This document shows positions 44,039 to 51,232 of a DNA stretch of 64,000 nucleotides, piece by piece. The first letter of the stretch is position 1. Every line of letters begins with the position of its first letter. Made by a program: the position numbers and the translations under genes. The notes below the pieces were generated by a model. It was not told the DNA's origin. It ran no database searches and saw nothing but the letters and a program-made list of their open reading frames with translations. Source of the DNA: Orrella sp037026685 (GTDB lineage Bacteria; Pseudomonadota; Gammaproteobacteria; Burkholderiales; Burkholderiaceae_B); NCBI RefSeq assembly GCF_037026685.1, contig NZ_JBANET010000003.1, positions 1-64,000 of the forward strand, in the 5' to 3' direction.

Positions 44039-44575
44039 ATGCGCGCCTTCGAGTCCTTTACCCGTTGGCTGGCCAACGGCCTGGCCCTGATCGCCGCCGC
44101 CGCGCTGCTGCTGATGATGCTGCAAACCGCCGCGGACGTATTCATGAACAACGCGATGGGCCGGCCGATCGAGGGCAACCTGGAGATCATCTCGGTCTAC
44201 CACATGGTGCTGGTGGTATTCCTGCCGCTGGCCATGGTCGAGCTGCGCCACGAACACATCAACGCCGACCTGCTGGTACGCACCTTTGCACCGGCGCTGC
44301 AGCGCGCCGTGTATGTGTTCGGCGCGCTGGTCAGCATGGCATTTTTCGGCGCGCTGGCCTGGCAGACCTGGCAGGATGCCGTGGCCGCCTGGCGCATCGA
44401 CGAGGTGATGATGGGCTCGATCTACGTACCCATCTGGCCGGCCAAGTTCGCGCTGCCGCTGGGCTTTGCGGCAATCACGCTGGCAACGCTCCTGCACATG
44501 CTGCAGGCGCTGCGCGACCCCGATTTCAGCCCGACACCGGCCGACCCCTCGATCGACGGCCCGCCCCCGGCCTGA
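44039..44575 (+). CDS. TRAP transporter small permease (DctQ)
   Basis: A 178-residue membrane protein with four predicted helices: about 13-35, 50-70, 91-115 and 130-153. The family segment is GNLEIISVYHMVLVVFLPLAMVELRHEHINADLL, covering the conserved E and the RxxHIxAD-like motif after helix 2. GTAACGGAGGGAACC before ATG 44039 gives a clear ribosome site. It joins DctM to form the sodium-driven permease that takes substrate from the DctP protein at 39-40.2 kb. Confidence 0.88.
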   Translation: MRAFESFTRWLANGLALIAAAALLLMMLQTAADVFMNNAMGRPIEGNLEIISVYHMVLVVFLPLAMVELRHEHINADLLVRTFAPALQRAVYVFGALVSMAFFGALAWQTWQDAVAAWRIDEVMMGSIYVPIWPAKFALPLGFAAITLATLLHMLQALRDPDFSPTPADPSIDGPPPA

Positions 44576-44585
44576 GGAGCCCGAC

Positions 44586-45893
44586 ATGGACAATGTGACC
44601 ATCGGCTTCATCGGCCTGGCCGCCGCCCTGGCGCTGGTGGCGCTGCGCGTGCAAATCGGCGTGGCGCTGGGCGCGGCTTCCTTCGTGGGCATCGCCTGCA
44701 TCCTCAACCTGCAGGCGGCCTGGGGGATCGTCACCGCCGTTCCCTTCAATTTCGTCGGGGATTGGAACCTGACCGCCATCCCCATGTTCCTGCTGATGGG
44801 GTACATCGCCAGCGGCAGCGGCCTGACCTCGGGCCTGTTTCGCGCCATGCGCATATTCCTGTCGCGGCTGCCCGGCGGCTTGGCCGTAGCCAGCGTGGGC
44901 GCCTGCGGCATGCTCTCGTCGGCGGCGGGCTCCAGCGTCGCAGTCTCGGCGGCCTTCGCCCGGATCGCGACGCCCGAGATGCTTCGCTATCGCTACGATC
45001 CTGGACTGGCCGCCGGCGTCATCGCCTCGGCCGGGACACTGGGCTCGATGATCCCGCCCAGCGTGCTCATGCTCCTGTATGCCTACGTAGCGGAAATCTC
45101 GGTGGCCAAGGTCTTCATGGCCGGTTTTCTTCCCGGGCTGCTCTCGGCGCTGGTGTTCGTGGCGATGATCATCATCCGCGTCAAGCTCAAGCCTTCGCTT
45201 GCGCCGCCGGTGACCGAGCACTTCAGCCGGGCGGAAAAGATCGCGGCCGCCAAGGAGATCTGGCCCCTGCCGGTGCTGATCGTCGGCGTGCTGGCCGGCA
45301 TCTTCGTGGGGCTGTTCACCCCTACCGAGGCCGGGGCCGTCGGCGCCCTGCTGTCGATGCTGCTGGCGCTGTCGCGCCGCAGCATGAGCTGGGCAGTGAT
45401 GAAGAAATCGGTCTTCCTGACCCTGAGCGGAACGGCCGGCATCTTCATGGTGGTGATCGGCACCGTCCTGCTCGGCCGCTTCATGGCCTTGAGCGGCGTG
45501 CCGGGCGCGATCTCGTCGTGGTTCATGGAGCTGGGCACGAGCCAGCTGGGCGTCATCCTCGCCGTGGCCCTGCTGTATCTGGTGCTGGGCTGCTTCCTGG
45601 ACTCCATCGGCCTGCTGCTGCTGACCCTGCCCATCGTGCTGCCCCTGGCGCGGGAAACCGGCATCGACCTGATCTACTTCGGCATTATCCTGATCAAGCT
45701 GCTCGAACTGGGCCTGGTGACTCCGCCCGTGGGATTGAACGTCTATGTCACCAAGAGCGCGCTGGGCAACCTGGTTCCGCTGCCGACCATCTTTCGCGGC
45801 GTGGGGTGGTTCATTGCAGCCGACCTGTTCACCCTGTCCCTGCTGATCGCCTTTCCCTGGATAGCGCTTGCCTTGCCGGGCATGATGGAATAA
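44586..45893 (+). CDS. TRAP transporter large permease (DctM)
   Basis: A 435-residue polytopic inner-membrane protein of the DctM/IT superfamily with about eleven to twelve helices. Typical segments are TAIPMFLLMGYIASGSGLTSGLF near 60-82, VGACGMLSSAAGSSVAVSAAFARIATPEM (about 107-135), GTLGSMIPPSVLMLLYAYV, LFTPTEAGAVGALLSMLLAL and LLLTLPIVLPLA followed by GLVTPPVGLNVYV. It forms the main transport pathway of the TRAP system. It begins 10 bases after dctQ and ends 4 bases before the XRE regulator. Confidence 0.94.
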   Translation: MDNVTIGFIGLAAALALVALRVQIGVALGAASFVGIACILNLQAAWGIVTAVPFNFVGDWNLTAIPMFLLMGYIASGSGLTSGLFRAMRIFLSRLPGGLAVASVGACGMLSSAAGSSVAVSAAFARIATPEMLRYRYDPGLAAGVIASAGTLGSMIPPSVLMLLYAYVAEISVAKVFMAGFLPGLLSALVFVAMIIIRVKLKPSLAPPVTEHFSRAEKIAAAKEIWPLPVLIVGVLAGIFVGLFTPTEAGAVGALLSMLLALSRRSMSWAVMKKSVFLTLSGTAGIFMVVIGTVLLGRFMALSGVPGAISSWFMELGTSQLGVILAVALLYLVLGCFLDSIGLLLLTLPIVLPLARETGIDLIYFGIILIKLLELGLVTPPVGLNVYVTKSALGNLVPLPTIFRGVGWFIAADLFTLSLLIAFPWIALALPGMME

Positions 45894-45897
45894 TACG

Positions 45898-46575
45898 ATG
45901 CCACCCGGACCGCTTACCCCCATGGGAAAAAACCCCGCCTCGACCTCAGCCCCACGCTCCAAGACCGCGGCGCGCAAGCCCGCCGCCGCCGCCCCGGCCC
46001 CCGCCGCGCCGCTGCACGAGGGCATAGGCCAGAAACTGCGCCAGCGCCGCAAGGTAAGGCAATTCTCGCTAAGCGAGGTGGCAGCGCGGGCCAACATTTC
46101 CATCGGCCTGCTCAGCCAGATCGAACGGGGCCTGTCCGCTCCGTCCCTGCGCTCGCTGCGCCAGATCTGCCAGGCCCTGGAAATGCCGCTGGGCTGGCTG
46201 TTCGAGTCGGAGGATCCCCAGCGGGCCGGCGAGGAGCAAGTGGTGGTGCGCAAGCCACGCCGCCGGCGCATGGTGCTGGGCGCGGCGGGCATGACCAAGG
46301 AGATCCTGTCGCCCGACACCGTGCCGCAGCTGCAGCTCATGCGCATGATCATCCATCCGGAAGGCCGCTCGGGGGACAGCCCGAACCAGCATGCCACCGG
46401 CGCCAAGACCGGGACGGTGCTGGCCGGGCGGCTGGGCCTGGAAATCGACGGCCGGCGCTACCTGCTGGACCAAGGCGACTCCTTCGCGTTCCACGCCACG
46501 TCGCAGTACCGCTTCTGGTGCGAAGGCGACGTGGATTGCGACGTACTGTGGGCGGTGACGCCGGCGCTCTACTGA
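45898..46575 (+). CDS. XRE-family regulator with C-terminal cupin domain
   Basis: A 225-residue transcription factor. A disordered Ala/Pro/Lys-rich tail fills residues 1-38, the helix-turn-helix covers about 42-97 (GQKLRQRRKVRQFSLSEVA, then ARANISIGLLSQIERG), and a small cupin_2 domain lies at about 140-222 with HATGAKTGTVLAGRLGLEIDG. This architecture is common for regulators of amine and amino-acid catabolism such as PuuR, where the cupin binds the effector. It ends the TRAP/hyu operon, so autoregulation by pathway substrate is likely. An alternative ATG at 45922 (MGKNPAST) is equally possible. Confidence 0.88.
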   Translation: MPPGPLTPMGKNPASTSAPRSKTAARKPAAAAPAPAAPLHEGIGQKLRQRRKVRQFSLSEVAARANISIGLLSQIERGLSAPSLRSLRQICQALEMPLGWLFESEDPQRAGEEQVVVRKPRRRRMVLGAAGMTKEILSPDTVPQLQLMRMIIHPEGRSGDSPNQHATGAKTGTVLAGRLGLEIDGRRYLLDQGDSFAFHATSQYRFWCEGDVDCDVLWAVTPALY

Positions 46576-46609
46576 GCCGCGCAGGCGCAGGGCCGGCCGG
46601 CTGGCTGGC

Positions 46610-46615
46610 TATAAT
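46610..46615 (+). promoter_or_regulatory. -10 box of argJ promoter
   Basis: A perfect TATAAT lies 37 bases before the argJ ATG. The -35 region 17 bases further up (CGCAGG) is poor. Transcription would begin near 46622, giving a 30-base leader. Confidence 0.5.
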
Positions 46616-46651
46616 CGCCAGCTTCGGTTTTCTCCCATACAAAGGCCCAGC

Positions 46652-47878
46652 ATGGCGGTCAATCTGAGCATCCCCCCCGAATCCGAAGTCCTTGCCGTGG
46701 CCGGCGTCGAGATCGGCGTGGCCGAAGCGGGCGTGCGCAAGGCCAACCGGCGCGACCTGACCGTGTTCAGGCTGGCCGAGGGCAGCACGGTGGCCGGCGT
46801 CTTCACGCGCAACCGCTTTCGCGCCGCGCCCGTGCAGGTCTGCCTGGAACACCTGGCCGCCGGCGCGCCCATCCGCGCGCTGGTGGTCAACACCGGCAAC
46901 GCCAACGCCGGCACCGGCGCCCAGGGCCTGGCCGATGCGCGCGCGGTGTGCGCGGCGCTGGCCCGGCTGATGGGCCTGCAGGACGGGCAGGTGCTGCCTT
47001 TTTCCACCGGCGTCATCATGGAGCCGCTGCCCGTGGACCGCATCGCCGCCGGCCTGCCTGCCGCGCTGGAGAACCTGTCGCCCGATAACTGGGTGCAGGC
47101 CGCGCACGGCATCATGACGACCGACACCCTGCCCAAGATCCACTCGGCGCGCGTGGCGACCGGCGGCAAGACCGTCACGGTCACCGGCGTGAGCAAGGGC
47201 GCGGGCATGATCCGCCCGAACATGGCCACCATGCTGGGCTACCTGGCCACCGACGCCGGCATCGCCCAGCCGCTGCTGGCCGAACTGGCGCACGAACTGG
47301 CCGACGTGTCGTTCAACCGCATCACCGTCGACGGCGACACCTCCACCAACGATTCGTTCGTGCTCATCGCCACCGGCCAAAGCGGCGTGGCGATCGACAG
47401 CCGCTCGCATCCGGACTTTCCCGCCGTGCGCGAGGCGCTTGCCCGCGCGGCCACCGACCTGGCGCAAAAGATCGTGCGCGATGCCGAAGGCGCGACCAAG
47501 TTCATCACCATCCGCGTGCAAGAAGCCGGCAGCACCGAGGAAGCCCTGAAGGTGGCCTATGCGGTGGCGCACTCGCCGCTGGTCAAGACCGCCTTCTATG
47601 CCTCGGATCCCAACCTGGGCCGCATCCTGGCGGCGGTGGGCTATGCCGGCATCGAGGACCTGGACACCGCCGGCATCCGCCTGTGGCTGGACGACGTGCT
47701 GGTGGCCGAGGGCGGCGGGCGCAATCCCGCCTACCGCGAAGAGGACGGCCAGCGCGTGATGAAGCAGGCGGAGATCCTCGTGCGCATCGCGCTGGGCCGC
47801 GGCCAGGCGTGCGACACCGTCTACACCTGCGACTTCTCGCACGACTACGTCAGCATCAACGCCGACTACCGTTCCTGA
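46652..47878 (+). CDS. argJ: Bifunctional glutamate N-acetyltransferase / amino-acid acetyltransferase
   Basis: Transfers acetyl from N-acetylornithine to glutamate, closing the cyclic arginine pathway; bifunctional forms also use acetyl-CoA. The 408-residue precursor cleaves itself into alpha and beta chains at the conserved Thr193 in KGAGMIRPNMATMLGY. The usual GMIAPNMAT reads GMIRPNMAT here, a conservative family variant. VVNTGNANAGTGAQG (78-92) and the C-terminal YTCDFSHDYVSINADYRS are typical. It starts the co-directional group argJ, DUF815 ATPase, Nudix-ThiE. Confidence 0.96.
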   Translation: MAVNLSIPPESEVLAVAGVEIGVAEAGVRKANRRDLTVFRLAEGSTVAGVFTRNRFRAAPVQVCLEHLAAGAPIRALVVNTGNANAGTGAQGLADARAVCAALARLMGLQDGQVLPFSTGVIMEPLPVDRIAAGLPAALENLSPDNWVQAAHGIMTTDTLPKIHSARVATGGKTVTVTGVSKGAGMIRPNMATMLGYLATDAGIAQPLLAELAHELADVSFNRITVDGDTSTNDSFVLIATGQSGVAIDSRSHPDFPAVREALARAATDLAQKIVRDAEGATKFITIRVQEAGSTEEALKVAYAVAHSPLVKTAFYASDPNLGRILAAVGYAGIEDLDTAGIRLWLDDVLVAEGGGRNPAYREEDGQRVMKQAEILVRIALGRGQACDTVYTCDFSHDYVSINADYRS

Positions 47879-47929
47879 ACCCCGGCCGGGCCGCGACCGC
47901 CGCGGCCCGGCGCTTGCGCCCGACCTGCC

Positions 47930-48805
47930 GTGACCGACTCCACCTCCCCCGACATCAAGGCCCTCATCGCCCAGGCCTCGCGCGTGCTCGCGCAGCTCGA
48001 AGCCTGGCTGCCGCCCGCCCCGCCCCGGATCGACTGGAGCGCCCATGCCTACCGCTGGCGCCGGCGCGGCTCGCGCGGCTGGCTGGACGCGGTGGGGCAC
48101 GTGGCCAGCATCAACCTGGACGACCTGCAGCACATCGAGCGGCAAAAAGAGATCATCGAGCGCAACACCCTGCACTTCCTGCACGGCAAGCCGGCCAACA
48201 ACGTGCTGATGACCGGCGCGCGCGGCACCGGCAAGAGCTCGCTGGTCAAGGCCATGCTGGCCGCGCACGGCAAGGACGGCCTGCGCCTGATCGAGGTCGA
48301 CAAGGCGGACCTGGGCGACCTGCCCGAGATCGTCGAGCTGGTGGCCGGCCGCCCCGAGCGCTACCTGGTGTTCTGCGACGACCTGTCCTTCGAGGAAGGC
48401 GAGGCCGGCTACAAGGCGCTCAAGTCGGTGCTGGACGGCTCGGTGGCCTCGGCCGGCGAGAACGTGCTGATCTACGCCACGTCCAACCGCCGCCACCTCA
48501 TGCCCGAATACATGAGCGAGAACCTGCAGGCGCGCCACCAGCCCGATGGCGAGATCCATCCGGGCGAGACCGTCGAGGAGAAGATCTCGCTGTCCGAGCG
48601 CTTCGGCCTGTGGCTCTCGTTCTATCCCTTCAAGCAGGACGATTACCTGGACATCGTGCGCTACTGGCTGGGCCAGCTGGGCTGCCCGCCCGAGGCCATC
48701 GAGGCCAGCCGCGCCGAGGCGCTGCAATGGGCCCTGGAGCGCGGCTCGCGCTCGGGCCGGGTGGCCAAGCAGTTCGCACGCGACTGGGCGGCGCGCCATG
48801 GCTGA
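47930..48805 (+). CDS. DUF815-family ATPase
   Basis: A 291-residue AAA-like ATPase of the DUF815 group, function unknown. Walker A is MTGARGTGKSSLVKAML near residues 88-104 and Walker B is YLVFCDDLSFE near 145-155. IYATSNRRHLMPEYM is a sensor-1-like strand, and RFGLWLSFYPFKQDDYLDIV lies near 225-245. There is no membrane helix. The start is a GTG (CCTGCCGTGACC context) at 47930, the only reasonable start before the conserved region. It overlaps the Nudix-ThiE gene by 8 bases; the argJ-DUF815-mutT order is conserved in Betaproteobacteria. Confidence 0.85.
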   Translation: MTDSTSPDIKALIAQASRVLAQLEAWLPPAPPRIDWSAHAYRWRRRGSRGWLDAVGHVASINLDDLQHIERQKEIIERNTLHFLHGKPANNVLMTGARGTGKSSLVKAMLAAHGKDGLRLIEVDKADLGDLPEIVELVAGRPERYLVFCDDLSFEEGEAGYKALKSVLDGSVASAGENVLIYATSNRRHLMPEYMSENLQARHQPDGEIHPGETVEEKISLSERFGLWLSFYPFKQDDYLDIVRYWLGQLGCPPEAIEASRAEALQWALERGSRSGRVAKQFARDWAARHG

Positions 48806-49760
48806 GAAGATCGTCGACGTGGCGGTGGGGCTGATCCTGCGCGCCGACGGCCAGCTGCTGCTGGGCGACCGGCCCACCGACAAGTCCTGGCCGGGCTGGT
48901 GGGAGCTGCCCGGCGGCAAGATCGAGCCGGGCGAGACCGTCATGCAGGCGCTGGCGCGCGAGCTGGACGAGGAGCTGGGCATCCGCCTGACCGAGGCGCG
49001 GCCCTGGGTCACCTACGTGCACGCCTATCCCCACACCACGGTCAAGCTGTCCTTCTGCATCGTCACCGGCTGGGAAAACCAGCCGGTCGGCCGCGAAGGC
49101 CAGCAGCTGCGCTGGATCGCGCCGGCCCAGGCGCTGGCCATGGACAACCTGCTGCCGGCGGCCTATCCGCCGCTGCGCTGGCTGCTGCAGCCGGACCGCT
49201 ACGGCATCACCGGGGTGGGCCAGGCGCAGCAGGCCGCGGCCTGGTTCGAACGGCTCGACCAGGCGCTGGCCCGCGGCCTGAAGCTGGTGCAGTTCCGCGA
49301 ACCCGGCTGGCCCGGCGGCCCGGCCGACGAAGGCCTGCGCGCGCTGCTGCAGCAGGTGGTGGCGCGCTGCCATGCCCGCGGGGCCGGCGTGCTGCTCAAC
49401 AGCGTGCATCCGCAGGCCTGGCTGTCCCTGGCCGACGGATTGCACCTGCGGGCGCAGGATGCGGCCCGGCTGGCCGAGCGCCCCGGGCTGCCCGAAGGCG
49501 CGTTGCTGGCGGTATCGGCGCACGATGCGGCGGATCTGGAGCACGCACGCCGGCTCAAGGCCGACTTCGCCGTGCTCGGCCCCGTGCTGCCCACCGACTC
49601 GCATCCGGAACGGCCCGCGCTGGGCTGGGACCGCTTCGCCCTGCTCAACGAGCAGGCCGGCCTGCCCGTACTGGCCCTGGGCGGCCAGTCCGAGGCCACC
49701 TTCGAGACCGCGCGCCGCCATGGCGCGCACGGCATCGCCGGCATCCGCGGGCTGATCTGA
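48798..49760 (+). CDS. Nudix hydrolase fused to a thiamine-phosphate-synthase-like domain
   Basis: A 320-residue fusion. Residues 1-132 are a MutT-type Nudix domain with a complete Nudix box from Gly40 to Ile62 (GKIEPGETVMQALARELDEE), expected to cleave oxidised dGTP or another nucleoside diphosphate derivative. Residues 133-320 form a ThiE/TenI-like barrel: YGITGVGQ, LVQFREPGW, LADGLHLRAQDA and VLGPVLPTDSHPE. The ThiE Mg-binding Asn-Asp motif reads LLNSVHPQ, so synthase activity is doubtful, and a full ThiE exists at 16.9-17.6 kb. Such fusions are known in proteobacteria; a sanitising role toward thiamine-like pyrophosphates is possible but unproven. Confidence 0.88.
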   Translation: MAEKIVDVAVGLILRADGQLLLGDRPTDKSWPGWWELPGGKIEPGETVMQALARELDEELGIRLTEARPWVTYVHAYPHTTVKLSFCIVTGWENQPVGREGQQLRWIAPAQALAMDNLLPAAYPPLRWLLQPDRYGITGVGQAQQAAAWFERLDQALARGLKLVQFREPGWPGGPADEGLRALLQQVVARCHARGAGVLLNSVHPQAWLSLADGLHLRAQDAARLAERPGLPEGALLAVSAHDAADLEHARRLKADFAVLGPVLPTDSHPERPALGWDRFALLNEQAGLPVLALGGQSEATFETARRHGAHGIAGIRGLI

Positions 49761-49861
49761 ACAAAGCCGGCCCGCGCCGGTCCAAGCCCGCGCGCGCCGC
49801 CGTGCAACGGGCTGAAATCCCTATTCACCTCCCATGACCGATAGGCACGGCCGGCTGGGGC

Positions 49862-49867
49862 GATAAT
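49862..49867 (+). promoter_or_regulatory. Possible -10 box for the efflux operon
   Basis: GATAAT lies 88 bases before the adaptor-gene start in a 194-base gap that otherwise shows no gene or regulator site. No -35 hexamer at good spacing. Confidence 0.25.
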
Positions 49868-49954
49868 GCATCGCGCGCGGCGGGGAACCCGTCCCCGACT
49901 GCACCGCCGGCCCGCTCCTGCGCCCGTCCCTCCTGTGCGAGACTCTTCACACCC

Positions 49955-51232
49955 ATGCGTCCACGCTCCAACCGCTCCCGCCGCGCCTTGATCGTGCTCA
50001 GCCTGCTGCTGGCCGGCCTGGCCATCTGGTACCTGTTCCTGCGCGGGCCCGCCACGCCGACGCCGCCGCCCGGCGGCCGCGGCCCCTCGTCCTGGGCCGG
50101 CCCGGTACCGGTACGCACCGTCGAGGCGACCCGGCAGGCGCTGACCGAGCGGGTGCGCGCCATCGGCACGGTCACGCCGCTGAACACCGTCACCGTGCGC
50201 AGCCGCGTGGCCGGCGAGCTGGTCGAAGTGCTGTTCGAGGAAGGCCAGCCGGTGCAGGCCGGCCAGCTGCTGGCGCGCATCGATCCGCGCGCCTACCAGG
50301 TGCAGCTGGACCAGGCGCTGGGCCAGCAGCAGCAGAACCTGGCGCTGCTGCGCAACGCCGAGCTCGATCTCAAGCGCTACCAGACCCTGTTCAAGCAGGA
50401 CTCCATCGCCCGCCAGCAGCTCGATAGCCAGCAGGCGCTGGTGCGCCAGTACCAGGGCACGATCAAGATCGACCAGGCCCAGGTGGACGACGCGCGCCTG
50501 CAGCTGTCCTATACCCGCATCACCGCGCCCATCTCCGGACGCATCGGCCTGCGCCAGGTCGACGCCGGCAACCTGGTGACCGCCAACGAAACCGAAGGCC
50601 TGGCGGTGATCACCCAGACGCGCCCGATCTCGGTGGTGTTCGCCGTGCCCGAAGTGCAGCTGGCCAAGCTGCTGCCGCAGGTGCGGGCCGGCCGCACGCT
50701 GGCCGTGGAGGCCTGGAGCCGCGACGACGGCACCCTGCTGGCCACCGGCAGGCTGGCCACGCTGGATAACCGCATCGACACGGCCACCGGCACCTTGCGC
50801 CTGCGGGCCGAATTCGACAACCAGGACGAATCGCTGTTTCCCAACCAGTTCGTCAACGTGCGGCTGCAGCTGCGCACGATCGAGGATGCGCTGACCATTC
50901 CCTCGGACGCGGTGCAGTACGGCAATCGCGGCCCCTACGTCTATGTGGTGCAGCCCGGCGAAAAGCCCGTGGTCAACGTGCGGCTGCTTACCCTGGGCCC
51001 GGCCGACGGCGGGCAGGTGGCGGTCGAATCGGGCCTGCAAGCAGGCGAACAGGTGGTGCTCGAAGGCATCGACCGCCTGACCGAAGGCCGGCAGGTGCAG
51101 CCCGTGGCCGCCACGCAGGACGGCGCGCCCGATAGCGGCGTGACCGCGGCCGGCGTGTCGGGCCCCGCGGGCGCCTCGGGCGTGCCCGGCGCGCCGGGGT
51201 CCCCGGCACCCGGCAGGCAGCCCCGCCCATGA
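49955..51232 (+). CDS. mdtA: RND efflux periplasmic adaptor subunit, MdtA-like
   Basis: A 425-residue membrane-fusion protein. One N-terminal signal/anchor helix (residues 11-27, ALIVLSLLLAGLAIWYL) is followed by a proline/glycine linker, the lipoyl half-motifs RVRAIGTVTPLNTVTVRSRVAGEL, an alpha-hairpin rich in Gln (about 118-160), and the barrel segment LQLSYTRITAPISGRIGLRQVDAGNLV. The C-terminal region is a Pro/Gly/Ala-rich tail. The name rests on its position before two RND pumps, the MdtBC arrangement, and the adaptor sequence type. It overlaps the first pump gene by 4 bases. Confidence 0.9.
   Translation: MRPRSNRSRRALIVLSLLLAGLAIWYLFLRGPATPTPPPGGRGPSSWAGPVPVRTVEATRQALTERVRAIGTVTPLNTVTVRSRVAGELVEVLFEEGQPVQAGQLLARIDPRAYQVQLDQALGQQQQNLALLRNAELDLKRYQTLFKQDSIARQQLDSQQALVRQYQGTIKIDQAQVDDARLQLSYTRITAPISGRIGLRQVDAGNLVTANETEGLAVITQTRPISVVFAVPEVQLAKLLPQVRAGRTLAVEAWSRDDGTLLATGRLATLDNRIDTATGTLRLRAEFDNQDESLFPNQFVNVRLQLRTIEDALTIPSDAVQYGNRGPYVYVVQPGEKPVVNVRLLTLGPADGGQVAVESGLQAGEQVVLEGIDRLTEGRQVQPVAATQDGAPDSGVTAAGVSGPAGASGVPGAPGSPAPGRQPRP

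Noticed and set aside
40242..44190. Long minus-strand frames opposite hyuA and hyuB
   Set aside because: Antisense shadows with no domain motifs; the + strand proteins are clear hydantoinase subunits.
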